Assembly: GCA_903857165.1 (NCBI GenBank)
Contig: CAIODU010000056.1
Span: forward strand, 1-64,000
Direction: 5' to 3'
Length of the DNA: 64,000 bases
Source: an uncultured Methylococcaceae bacterium
GTDB taxonomy: Bacteria > Pseudomonadota > Gammaproteobacteria > Methylococcales > Methylococcaceae
A model generated the notes under the pieces. The model made no database searches, was not told where the DNA came from, and worked only from the letters and a program-made list of their open reading frames with translations. Numbering within the stretch: the stretch's first letter is position 1; every line of letters starts with the position of its first letter. Both the position numbers and the translations under genes were made by a program. Positions 15,973 through 24,322 of this stretch are shown piece by piece.

Positions 15973-16013
15973 GTAACGCACGACGAACGCATTTGGCTTG
16001 TAATGTTTGCTGG

Positions 16014-16035
16014 TTCCCAAACTCCAGCTTGGGAA
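16014..16035. repeat. CCCAAGC palindrome copy
   Basis: TTCCCAAACTCCAGCTTGGGAA, one mismatch from perfect. It lies in the 873-base gene-free stretch 15668-16540 between the PEP-CTERM and bioA genes, which otherwise consists of the MITE-like element and the large inverted repeat at 16089-16491. Confidence 0.8.
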
Positions 16036-16088
16036 CCCTTAACCCTGCAAGCTCTAGCTTGTATTGAGTCGAAAGCGTGAGCGGTCAC

Positions 16089-16491
16089 GTTCCCAAGCTG
16101 GATATCTCATCGTTATACACAAGTCGTTGCGGGAGCAGCAGAACCCCGAAGGGGTTCAAGCTATTAGCCGGGGGTTGAGCGAAGCGACACCCCCGGGCGG
16201 CAAACCGAATAAAACATCGACCCCGGAGGTGTCGCAGTCTCTTCGGCACGGCCTTAGGATACCACCAGTCTGAACCTAGCATTTGTAGCGTTTTTGGAAG
16301 AGCGCCTAGGTTCTTGGGCCGATTGCTGCGACCCCTCCGGGGTCGTGGGTCTTTTTTCCGCATTATCCGGGGGTGTCCGCTTCGCTCAACCCTTAGGCTT
16401 TTGTCTGGCAACCCCCCGGGTTGCAATAGCTCGGCATTTTTGGCCCAGCGGGACTTGTGTATAACGATGAGAGCTGGAGCTTGGGAACGAG
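16089..16491. repeat. Large inverted pair of a composite repeat
   Basis: Two copies of one composite unit face each other. Each arm has, from outside in: GTTCCCAAGCT..., the TCATCGTTATACACAAGTC motif, a GGGTTGAGCGAAGCG...ACACCCCCGG hairpin and CGACCCCGGAGG-GTCGCAG. The left arm runs to about 16236, the right arm from about 16326 (complement). Between them are about 90 unrelated bases. The arms are diverged but colinear. No gene is visible inside. Confidence 0.75.
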
Positions 16492-16540
16492 CGTTAACTG
16501 GTTAACTCAGCGATTGATCTTTGTGGTAGTGCGATAGTTT

Positions 16541-17890
16541 ATGACCAACCAAAACCTTTCCCAACGCGACCACGCCGTCCTCTGGCATCCTTGCACCCAG
16601 ATGAAGGATCATGAGCTTCAACCGGTCATCCCCATCCGCCGGGGGCAGGGCGTGTGGCTGGAGGATTTCGACGGCAAGCGTTACTTGGATGCCGTCAGTT
16701 CGTGGTGGGTGAACCTGTTCGGCCATGCCAATCCGTATATCAATGCCGCATTAAAAAATCAGTTGGAAAAGCTAGAGCACGTCCTCCTTGCCGGCTTCAC
16801 CCACGAACCCGCCGTCTGCCTGGCCGAGCGTCTCATTGCCTTGGCCCCGCCCGGATTAAGCCGCTGCTTCTTTGCCGACAACGGTTCCTCGGCTGTCGAG
16901 GTGGCACTGAAAATGAGCTTCCACTACTGGCGCAACTGCGGCCAAACCGGCAAGACCCGTTTCGTCACGCTGGAAAACAGCTACCATGGCGAGACTTTGG
17001 GCGCGTTGGCGGTGGGCGATGTGGCCCTGTACAAAAGCACCTACGCACCGCTGCTGATGCAAGCCATCATTGCGCCTTCACCGGATTGTCATCACCGCGA
17101 GCCGGGCGAGTCCTGGGCGGATTATTCAATCCGCCGTTTTGCAGGCATGGAGCGTATTTTGTCCGAACATGCCGGTGAGGTTTGCGCCGTCATCGTCGAG
17201 CCTTTGGTGCAGTGCGCCGGTTCCATGCGCATGTACGACCCGGTTTATCTAACCCGTCTGCGGGAAGCGTGCGACCGCTACGGTGTCCATCTGATTGCCG
17301 ATGAAATCGCCGTCGGTTTTGGTCGAACCGGTACGATGTTCGCCTGTGAGCAAGCCGGCATCACGCCTGATTTTCTCTGTCTATCAAAGGGCATCACCGG
17401 CGGTTACTTGCCTCTGTCCGCCGTGTTGACAGGGGAAACGGTTTATCAAGCGTTTTATGCAGATTACGCCACACAAAAAGCCTTCCTCCATTCCCATAGC
17501 TACACCGGCAATGCTTTGGCCTGCACCGCCGGGCTGGCCACCTTGGACTTGTTTGGGAAGGATGACGTGCTGAACCGCAACCGGGAACTGTCCCGCTTGA
17601 TGGGCGAGGCCGCAGCGCATTTTGCGGACCATCCCCACGTTGCCGAAGTGCGCCAGACCGGCATGATACTGGCTATTGAAATGGTCAAAAACAAACAAAC
17701 CCGTGAGCCTTTCGACTGGCGCGAACGTCGCGGCCTCACCGTTTACCGCCATGGCTTGGAACGTGGCGTGCTGCTGCGGCCTTTGGGCAATGTGGTCTAT
17801 TTCATGCCGCCTTATGTCATTACGCCGGAAGAGATTGATTTCATGGCGAAGGTGGCATGGGAAGGGGTTGATTTGGCGATACAAAATTAA
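16541..17890 (+). CDS. bioA: Adenosylmethionine-8-amino-7-oxononanoate aminotransferase
   Basis: PLP enzyme of biotin synthesis, using S-adenosylmethionine as amino donor to make DAPA. 449 residues. Seen: DHAVLWHPCTQMKDHE at the N-terminus (BioA-specific), LDAVSSWWVNLFGHANP, FFADNGSSAVEVALKM (PLP phosphate loop), YHGETLGALAVGD, LIADEIAVGFGRTGTMFA and the PLP lysine in LSKGITGGYLPL (K283). The other bio genes are not in the window. Weak ribosome binding site. Confidence 0.97.
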   Translation: MTNQNLSQRDHAVLWHPCTQMKDHELQPVIPIRRGQGVWLEDFDGKRYLDAVSSWWVNLFGHANPYINAALKNQLEKLEHVLLAGFTHEPAVCLAERLIALAPPGLSRCFFADNGSSAVEVALKMSFHYWRNCGQTGKTRFVTLENSYHGETLGALAVGDVALYKSTYAPLLMQAIIAPSPDCHHREPGESWADYSIRRFAGMERILSEHAGEVCAVIVEPLVQCAGSMRMYDPVYLTRLREACDRYGVHLIADEIAVGFGRTGTMFACEQAGITPDFLCLSKGITGGYLPLSAVLTGETVYQAFYADYATQKAFLHSHSYTGNALACTAGLATLDLFGKDDVLNRNRELSRLMGEAAAHFADHPHVAEVRQTGMILAIEMVKNKQTREPFDWRERRGLTVYRHGLERGVLLRPLGNVVYFMPPYVITPEEIDFMAKVAWEGVDLAIQN

Positions 17891-17995
17891 ATTCTTCATT
17901 TAAGCATAGCAGTGTCTCTAGCCAGATTGTAAAGTATGGTGTAAAGTCTTGACTGTTTTTTTAACTAACACTTTCTCGATACCGAGGTAATTGTC

Positions 17996-18796
17996 ATGAG
18001 TGCTCCGTGGGGTAATGCGCCTATTTTTTATGCTTTGGCGCATGTCCAGTTCAATGCGATTCCTGCGATGGCGAAATATGCCCCCGAAATCGCAGATCGT
18101 TTGCGTCGTGCTGGCTACCCCGATGCACAAGAGGATAAACAATCTGTGGCGTCGTTCGACATGACTATCGGCGGAGACCCAGATGCTCAAAAAATGGATC
18201 GAAGGGAAGTGTTGCGTTGGCGGCTCTCAAATCGGGAAAAAACTGCCTGCTTCCTGTTGTCACAAGATGCCTTGATCTATCAGACCACGCACTACAGTGG
18301 GCGAGATGCCTTCTTCGCCGAACTGCAAAAGGGGCTGGAGGTGGTGCATAAGGTCGTTGGACTTGATTTTGTAGATCGCATTGGTTTGCGCTATCTAAAT
18401 TCCGTGTTGCCGTGCGAGGGAGAAACGCTGGATCAATATTTGATCCCTGAAGTCTTAGGATTAAGTGGAAAATTGAAGGATGGATTACAACAGGGTTTGG
18501 TTGAGGCAGTTGCGCAATTATCATATGGCATACTCGTGAGTCGTGCATATACTGTTGTATCACAGGGGGGGAATCCTCCTTTGCCACCTGAATTATTGCC
18601 CTTGCAGCTTGAGGTTCAGCCGCGTTTCAGCCCACGTAATGGCTTTATAACCGTTCTCGATAACGACTGTTTTATCCAGAAGAGGGACGCATTTTCTTTG
18701 TCAAGTATTGTGGCAACACTGCAAAAATTACGTGAAGGCATTGGTCTCGCTTTTGATTGTTCATTTACTCCATTTGCACAGGATCGCTGGAAATGA
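17996..18796 (+). CDS. TIGR04255-family protein, first gene of an uncharacterised three-gene cassette
   Basis: 266 residues. The N-terminus (GNAPIFYALAHVQFNAIPAM, DRLRRAGYPDAQED) and the later DRIGLRYLNSVLP match the sporadically distributed TIGR04255 family, which has no assigned function. Start ATG 17996 follows CCGAGGTAATTGTC. It overlaps the next gene by 4 bases (ATGA). The cassette sits between two housekeeping genes, bioA and rsmE, and looks AT-richer than either, so it is probably acquired. Predicted cytosolic, with no membrane segment. Confidence 0.7.
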   Translation: MSAPWGNAPIFYALAHVQFNAIPAMAKYAPEIADRLRRAGYPDAQEDKQSVASFDMTIGGDPDAQKMDRREVLRWRLSNREKTACFLLSQDALIYQTTHYSGRDAFFAELQKGLEVVHKVVGLDFVDRIGLRYLNSVLPCEGETLDQYLIPEVLGLSGKLKDGLQQGLVEAVAQLSYGILVSRAYTVVSQGGNPPLPPELLPLQLEVQPRFSPRNGFITVLDNDCFIQKRDAFSLSSIVATLQKLREGIGLAFDCSFTPFAQDRWK

Positions 18797-19521
18797 CAAA
18801 CATAATACTCTCTACAGAGAACCTGTACCCCCGCAGTGGCGATATATCCAAGTCCTATCCACGGTATATCCACACGCATGAATCTCCTATGCAGGAGAAG
18901 CTAGATTATTTCAGTGCGCCATTTGAGCTTGTTTCCCGTATTGGTGTTACCGCATTAATCTGTACAAGTCTGGGTTCTGGTGCGATGCATGGCCTGACCC
19001 TGACTGAAGATGGATTGCGTGAAGCACTCCGCCGTAACCGTGCCAGCTTAATTCATCATTCGGTCGGGAATAAAGATCGGGCCACAAAGAGTGAAGAAGT
19101 TGAAAGTCGCACACTAACTGAACAACTGCGCGATATTCGCAAGGCGTTTGGTCTGAATGCGAGCGATTTGGCGACCTTGATCGGTGTCTCTCGCCCCACT
19201 CTCTACACATGGCTGGATGGTCAAGCACCTAAATCAGCAGAGGCAGTGGAGCACATTTTCAGTCTCTCCAAGGTGGCAGACGACTTCGCCAGCCTTGGCT
19301 TGCGCCGACCTGATAACCTAGTCAAGCGCCCTATGTTTGAAAACGGCGCATCGCTTTTTGGCTTGCTCCAGCAGGGCAAGGACATTCACAACCGATTTGA
19401 GGCCTTGCGTACCCTAGACGAAAAAGAGGCAACGAGTCGCGGTAAGATTCGTGGGTCTGATAAGTCGATTATTTCGCTGGATGAAGCGGCTTCAGAAAGT
19501 GTCCCGGCATATTCGGAGTGA
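18793..19521 (+). CDS. Helix-turn-helix protein, second gene of the three-gene cassette
   Basis: 242 residues from ATG 18793, overlapping the previous stop (ATGA). An HTH of XRE type lies at about residues 115-150: LRDIRKAFGLNASDLATLIG, then VSRPTLYTWLDGQAPKSAEA. The N-terminal 90 residues (including SRIGVTALICTSLGSGAM) and the C-terminal 80 are not recognised. It may be the cassette's regulator or a structural partner of the TIGR04255 protein. Strict translational coupling argues for a stoichiometric role. Confidence 0.65.
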   Translation: MTNIILSTENLYPRSGDISKSYPRYIHTHESPMQEKLDYFSAPFELVSRIGVTALICTSLGSGAMHGLTLTEDGLREALRRNRASLIHHSVGNKDRATKSEEVESRTLTEQLRDIRKAFGLNASDLATLIGVSRPTLYTWLDGQAPKSAEAVEHIFSLSKVADDFASLGLRRPDNLVKRPMFENGASLFGLLQQGKDIHNRFEALRTLDEKEATSRGKIRGSDKSIISLDEAASESVPAYSE

Positions 19522-19531
19522 GGATCATTGA

Positions 19532-20422
19532 ATGGATGCAATGATCCGGGTTTGGAAGACCTTGGTGCAAAGAGCTAAACTACTCTTAAATTCATGTATT
19601 TTCATGAATTTAAGACAAAATCAACCTATTGAGCCATCATGGAGTCAAGATACACTTTACCGACAAGGTTCCGTGTTATCAAGCGATGTCGCAGTCTGTT
19701 GCCTAGGAATAACCAATGGTGATGAATTTGCTGTGGTCGTTTCGCATGATTGCGACATAACTAACGCTGTCATAACGGAGGGAGCCATGAAGGAGCCTTT
19801 TGTTGAAGCCATTATTGCCCGAGCCGTTGATCGCATGGATGGCAACTGTTCCCAAGCTAAGAATTCGCGATTGTTGCATATTGAGTTTGCACGGAATAAC
19901 CAATCCTGCTTCATGGAGTTGGTCGCCACGGAAAAGCGGACAATTGGCAAAATTGCCCTGGTCAACTCAGCCCCTGATAGTTCATTCAGCTTATCTGATA
20001 GCAACCGACAGATTCTTCAAAGATGGCTGGCTGCGCGCTATCGGCGTCATGCCTTTCCAGACACCCTTAATCACCGTTTGGGGCTGGCATTTGACAAGAA
20101 ACTCAAACAGTCTGCTGACGAAATCATGGCTGTATTCATCAATTATGAACCGCGCAATAAGGAGTTACCTGAAAACGAGCCTTATGAATTATGGGTATAT
20201 GTCGTAGCTGACACCACCAAGTGGGAAAGCATCGAGAAAGCCGGGGCTATAACTCAAAAACTTAAGGAAGGACTGGACAAGCTGAAAGGGCTGGACATCG
20301 TCGAATGCAAGGCAGTGGCTGACACTGAATTTACACTGGCCGACACCCGCAGAACAATTGAATTTCGACTGGAACACCTTAGCCTCCGCCGCGAACCGTT
20401 CGGCGCAATTGCCGAACACTGA
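19532..20422 (+). CDS. Conserved hypothetical protein, third gene of the cassette
   Basis: 296 residues from ATG 19532, which has GTGAGGA upstream; ATG 19604 (MNLRQNQPIEPSW) is an alternative and lies inside a perfect inverted repeat. Conserved-looking segments: FAVVVSHDCDITNAV, a Cys/His pair reminiscent of a catalytic or metal site, MDGNCSQAKNSRLLHIEF, and RWLAARYRRHAFPD. It resembles a family of hypothetical proteins with the SHDCD motif, and I know of no function. It ends 10 bases before rsmE, so rsmE may be read from the cassette. Confidence 0.6.
   Translation: MDAMIRVWKTLVQRAKLLLNSCIFMNLRQNQPIEPSWSQDTLYRQGSVLSSDVAVCCLGITNGDEFAVVVSHDCDITNAVITEGAMKEPFVEAIIARAVDRMDGNCSQAKNSRLLHIEFARNNQSCFMELVATEKRTIGKIALVNSAPDSSFSLSDSNRQILQRWLAARYRRHAFPDTLNHRLGLAFDKKLKQSADEIMAVFINYEPRNKELPENEPYELWVYVVADTTKWESIEKAGAITQKLKEGLDKLKGLDIVECKAVADTEFTLADTRRTIEFRLEHLSLRREPFGAIAEH
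19585..19614. promoter_or_regulatory. Perfect 12-bp inverted repeat near the third cassette gene start
   Basis: CTTAAATTCATG (19585-19596), spacer TATTTT, CATGAATTTAAG (19603-19614): perfect arms. A TTGGTG lies 17 bases before CTTAAA, so a promoter could overlap it. ATG 19604 is inside the right arm. It could be an operator for the cassette's HTH protein or an RNA hairpin hiding the internal start. Confidence 0.6.
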
Positions 20423-20432
20423 ACGAACCCCC

Positions 20433-21164
20433 ATGCGCATTTCCCGATTCTTTCTACCCCAACCGTTAAACTCTGGAGCGACTATTCACCTTGAAGAGGA
20501 AAGCGCCCATTATGTCCGCACTGTATTGCGCCTGAAAAAAGGGGCGGATTTGATTGTTTTCAACGGGGAGGGCGGGGAATACCCGGCCACACTGCTTGAA
20601 GCCCACAAGGAAGCCGTCAGTGTCCAGTTAGGTGAGTTCAACCCACGCGAAACGGAATCGCCGCTTATCATTTCCTTGGGGCTAGGCATCTCGCGTAGCG
20701 AACGCATGGACTTGGCAATCCAAAAAGCGGTGGAATTGGGTGTTTCATCCATCACACCCTTGCTTGCCGAGCGTTGCGTGGTGCAACTGGACGACCCTGC
20801 GCGCAAGGGCCAGCGCTTGCGCCACTGGCGCAAAGTCGTCCAAGGCGCTTGCGAACAATGCGGGCGCAACCGCCCCCCGCCGATTTTTGAGCCGGTGAAA
20901 TTGGAAGACTGGGTTACTTGCCAGGCCGGGCTGCGACTGTTCCTAGACCCCGGCGGGACAAAGACATTGCGCGAACTGCCTCAGCCGGAAGGTGCTGTGT
21001 GCCTGTTGACAGGGCCGGAGGGCGGATTCAGCGGACACGAACGAAAAATTGCCTTGGCAGCGGATTTTTTCGCCCTGCGGCTGGGTCCTCGTGTCCTGCG
21101 CACTGAAACGGCGGCCTTGGCGACCGTTTCGGCCATTCAAACGCTGTGGGGGGATTTGGGGTGA
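20433..21164 (+). CDS. rsmE: 16S rRNA (uracil1498-N3)-methyltransferase
   Basis: SPOUT-fold methyltransferase modifying 16S U1498. 243 residues from ATG 20433; the frame to 20358 overlaps the previous gene. Seen: MRISRFFLPQPL, HYVRTVLRLKKGADLIVFNG (PUA-like N-terminal domain), ERMDLAIQKAVELGVSSITP, and the knotted SAM site LLTGPEGGFSGHE, LGPRVLRTETAALATV. It directly follows the unknown three-gene cassette. Confidence 0.96.
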   Translation: MRISRFFLPQPLNSGATIHLEEESAHYVRTVLRLKKGADLIVFNGEGGEYPATLLEAHKEAVSVQLGEFNPRETESPLIISLGLGISRSERMDLAIQKAVELGVSSITPLLAERCVVQLDDPARKGQRLRHWRKVVQGACEQCGRNRPPPIFEPVKLEDWVTCQAGLRLFLDPGGTKTLRELPQPEGAVCLLTGPEGGFSGHERKIALAADFFALRLGPRVLRTETAALATVSAIQTLWGDLG

Positions 21165-21167
21165 TAA

Positions 21168-21416
21168 AGCAGTTTTGGGTTTTTCCACTTAGACAATTCG
21201 ATAAGCGTACCGGACAAGGCCGACTGGCTCACTGCCGAAATCCTGCATTGCCGCCTAGAGTATGAATCCGTGCATTTGTGGAAAATTGGCTGGATCAACC
21301 GGTCCCATCGGGTCAAGGACGATGTCTTGCGCGAGTCGCGGGACTTGCATCTTTACGCTTTGCGGGACGTTTGCAAGCGCGATGATTTTGGCGAAGAAAT
21401 GATGGGGCGCACATGA
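21168..21416 (+). pseudogene. Start-less ORF fragment upstream of the TPR gene
   Basis: After the rsmE stop codons the same frame is open for 82 codons with no ATG and ends at TGA 21414-21416, overlapping the ATG of the TPR gene (ATGA). The product would contain DWLTAEILHCRLEYESVHLW and HRVKDDVLRESRDLHLYALR. The charged, colinear sequence and the stop/start overlap suggest the 3' part of a former operon partner of the TPR gene. I do not recognise the family. Confidence 0.45.
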
Positions 21417-23851
21417 TCGAACGTTGGCGAGCCGCCTTTAAGGCTGACCCAAAACAAGCCATCACCGATTTGTTCAGCGGCAGGGCGGGTTTGGGTGCTG
21501 GCTTGCGGCTGGACATCCCCGAATTGCTGTATCAAGAATTCCCCGACATGCCCGGACTGTCCGGCGAGCGCGAAGCCTTGGATGGTGCTTTGCTAGGCTG
21601 GCTGGTGGCGATGCGCAAGGACTATGCGGCCCAAGTCAAGCGGCTAGGGTTTGGCGTTTACAGCCTACGCTTGTGCGATGCGCTGTCTGCTGCGCAATTG
21701 CTGGCACTGCCGCGCACGATTTATCACATCCGGCAAACCTTGGGCGCGTGGCTGGACAGCCTGGTCCCGTTGCGGCTGGCCCCGGAGCGCGACCCGGCGC
21801 TGGAATGCTGGCGTTTGCTGACCCTGCGCCAAACTGATGCCGCCCACACTGCGGCTTGGCTGCGGCTGGCGGCGGATACGCGCCCGGAATATCTTAGCGT
21901 GGCCCTGGCTGGCCTGCAACGTCTGCCCAACCAAGGCGATGCCCGCCTCAACCAAGTGTTGATGGTGACGGCCCTGTTGCACCATGCCGCCCGTGATAGT
22001 GACCTTGATGCGGCTTATGAATTTTTCACGCAACGCTATTCCGCTTTGCGTGGATTTTACCCCGCAGGGCCGGATCATTGGCAAGCGGTGCTGGACGATG
22101 CGCTCAAAGGATTCCAGAACCACGCCAAAAAGCTACCAACGGCACGAGCCTTGATTGCACAAATCAACGCCGCACCCAAGCCCAAGCAGCGAAAAAAGCC
22201 GCCAGTGGTGACGGAGAGAGTGCGTCCTTCCGATAGAGGTGAGAATGAACAATTACTGCGGGATATTCGACAGACTAGGCAATCCGGCGATAGCCTGGCC
22301 GAACGGTTGTTCATGATTTTGCAACAAAACCACCACTACTCTGATGCAACCGGGGACAGCTATTATTTTGTGCATACCCTTAGCAACCACGGCACCCAAT
22401 TATTGAAACGCCATCGCTTAAGTGCTGGGAGTTTGGGCCGCTTGTCGAGGATGATAGAACGTGGCTTGGACTGTGAACCGATGAATCCGTTTATGTGGAT
22501 GCTGTGGGCGAATACGCTGGCCCACCAACAACACCGGGATGCGCAGGAATGGGTGTTACAGGAAACCGCACGGTTGTTTCCGGGCGATGAACCCTCGCGG
22601 GTGGAACTGGCGCGGCTGTTGATCCAGCGCGGGGAAGACCGTTGGGACGAAGCCGAGCGTTGGCTGCGGGAAGTGACCGAGTTTAGCCCCAATGATGAAC
22701 ACTCACGGGTGGAACTGGCGCGGCTGTTGATCCAGCGAGGGGAAGACCGTTGGGACGAGGCCGAGCGTTGGCTGCGGGAAGTGACCGAGTTTAGCCCCAA
22801 TAATGAACCCTCACGGGTGGAACTGGCGCGGCTGTTGATCCGGCAGGGTGTTGACCGTTGGGACGAGGCCGAGCGTTGGCTGCGGGAAGTGACCGGGTTT
22901 AGCACCAATCACGAACCCTCTCGGGTGGTGTTGGCGAGGCTGTGGGCTAGGCAAGGCAAACGTACTGAAGCCATCGAACTGCTGGAGGTGTTCTTGGCCC
23001 GTTATCCGCAAAACTCCACTGCTCGTGATTTTCTGGAAAAACTCCAACCCGGGATTGACGCTCAGTTTGACGAACACGCTGAGGACGACTTGGATTCAGA
23101 GGCTTCGCCGCCATTTGATCGCCCCCCTCCTAACCTCCCCCCGTTGAGGGGAGGAACTAATTCAACAGCAGTAGGCCGGAATAAGCCCGCTTTAGTGGGC
23201 GTTTCCGGCAAACCGACAGGCCAAACGCCGGAAACAGTCGTTGCACGACCTTATTCCGGCCTACATCCAAACCTTAATTCAACAGTATCACCCCCAGATG
23301 GGGCAGGGCTTGCCACGACCTCACTGGACTGGGCCGGGGGCGAGGTGGCGGAATCCGGTTTGCTAAACGAACTGGCACGCCGGGGAGGTTTGCAGAGCGA
23401 GTTTCACCGCGCCCTCGCGGCCAAGGCCGGCAACCCCGACACCGCATTGATCGACGCGGCAGCAGCTAATGGCGATGCCTTGGCCGGCTTGTTCCGTCAG
23501 TGGCTATCGCCAGACTTCAGCGCAGAACCGCCGCCCCATGCTTGGGCATGGCGGGCTTGCCGTTTGTATCAAACCGCAGCAGCGGAGCAGGATTGGCAAG
23601 AACTGGAACGGGATTGCAATGAATTCTTGGTGGAAACCCGCTTTCTACACTTACAAACAATGCAGCAAGCAGATGAACGGGAGGATCAAGCCCGCCGGTT
23701 TCACAAGCGCTTCATCGAACCGGCGGGCGCTAAGGGCTTGACACCGTTGGAGCAGTTCATGGCGGAAACCCTGGACCGCCCGCCTTCACCTGAACTTGCC
23801 CTAGCCGTGCTGTCCAGCGCCGCCGTCGGCGCACCGCAATTCCTTAGGTGA
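21413..23851 (+). CDS. Large TPR-like repeat protein
   Basis: 812 residues, cytosolic, unrecognised family. The N-terminal 270 residues are helical (FSGRAGLGAGLRLDIPELLY). Residues 394-501 are three near-identical 36-residue TPR-like units (PSRVELARLLIQRGEDRWDE, AERWLREVTEFSPN) with a fourth, degenerate one. A low-complexity Pro-rich linker at about 563-630 includes a mobile repeat inserted in frame. The C-terminus (NELARRGGLQSEFHRALAAK onward) is again helical. Probably a protein-protein interaction scaffold. Its upstream partner gene seems to be truncated. Confidence 0.7.
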   Translation: MIERWRAAFKADPKQAITDLFSGRAGLGAGLRLDIPELLYQEFPDMPGLSGEREALDGALLGWLVAMRKDYAAQVKRLGFGVYSLRLCDALSAAQLLALPRTIYHIRQTLGAWLDSLVPLRLAPERDPALECWRLLTLRQTDAAHTAAWLRLAADTRPEYLSVALAGLQRLPNQGDARLNQVLMVTALLHHAARDSDLDAAYEFFTQRYSALRGFYPAGPDHWQAVLDDALKGFQNHAKKLPTARALIAQINAAPKPKQRKKPPVVTERVRPSDRGENEQLLRDIRQTRQSGDSLAERLFMILQQNHHYSDATGDSYYFVHTLSNHGTQLLKRHRLSAGSLGRLSRMIERGLDCEPMNPFMWMLWANTLAHQQHRDAQEWVLQETARLFPGDEPSRVELARLLIQRGEDRWDEAERWLREVTEFSPNDEHSRVELARLLIQRGEDRWDEAERWLREVTEFSPNNEPSRVELARLLIRQGVDRWDEAERWLREVTGFSTNHEPSRVVLARLWARQGKRTEAIELLEVFLARYPQNSTARDFLEKLQPGIDAQFDEHAEDDLDSEASPPFDRPPPNLPPLRGGTNSTAVGRNKPALVGVSGKPTGQTPETVVARPYSGLHPNLNSTVSPPDGAGLATTSLDWAGGEVAESGLLNELARRGGLQSEFHRALAAKAGNPDTALIDAAAANGDALAGLFRQWLSPDFSAEPPPHAWAWRACRLYQTAAAEQDWQELERDCNEFLVETRFLHLQTMQQADEREDQARRFHKRFIEPAGAKGLTPLEQFMAETLDRPPSPELALAVLSSAAVGAPQFLR
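22592..22990. repeat. 108-bp minisatellite inside the TPR gene
   Basis: Units start at 22592, 22700 and 22808, each 108 bp (36 codons), with only a few base differences. A diverged fourth begins at 22916. The near-identity at DNA level, including silent positions, points to recent tandem duplication or recombination-driven copy number change. Confidence 0.9.
23158..23285. mobile_element. Palindromic element inserted in frame in the TPR gene
   Basis: GTAGGCCGGAATAAG (23171-23185) and CTTATTCCGGCCTAC (23250-23264) are perfect inverted ends. The whole is bracketed by TAATTCAACAG at 23158-23168 and 23275-23285, a direct repeat. The distance between the direct repeats is exactly 117 bases, 39 codons, so the reading frame is kept. 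It encodes part of the linker (VGRNKPALVGVSGKP). Confidence 0.7.
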
Positions 23852-23880
23852 TTTCCAATAACGAACCCACCAAAAGAATC

Positions 23881-23949
23881 GTCCACGAAAAACACGAAAG
23901 GCACGAACAAGACATGCTTTTGTTCGTGTTTTTCGTGCCTTTCGTGGAC
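23881..23949. repeat. Imperfect 69-bp hairpin (CACGAAAAACACGAAAGG type)
   Basis: GTCCACGAAAAACACGAAAG with GCACGAACAA, a short loop, and the complementary TTGTTCGTGTTTTTCGTGCC with TTTCGTGGAC. It lies 30 bases after the TPR stop and could end its transcript. The gene-free region 23852-24322 also holds a GATACCGGCATCC...GCCGGTATGAC hairpin (24017-24043); nothing else is seen there. Confidence 0.7.
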
Positions 23950-24322
23950 TCTATTTTTTGCCTGCGTATCAGATTTTTGATGGGATGTTCTTTCTCAGGA
24001 ATCACCTTAGGCACTGGATACCGGCATCCTAAGCCGGTATGACGAAGTTCTCGGCACTGGCCGAAGAACCTTGCTAATCGGGATCCCTTATATGCGGTTA
24101 AGATGATTTCAGGCATCTTGCCAAGCTGAAGGTGGGAGAGTGTGAATTGGCTCGAGTAGGCAAGCTGCTGAATCGATTGCCCACGCGGAAAACTTATGGC
24201 TTGTTGGATGCCTGATGTAAGGCGGGCGGCTTGCTTGCCTTGGCTTTGTTAGCCGTCCGCCTAGTTTGATTAACGCTGTTTAACTGACGCCATGCCGGTG
24301 GGACATTATCGCAAGTTTTGGG

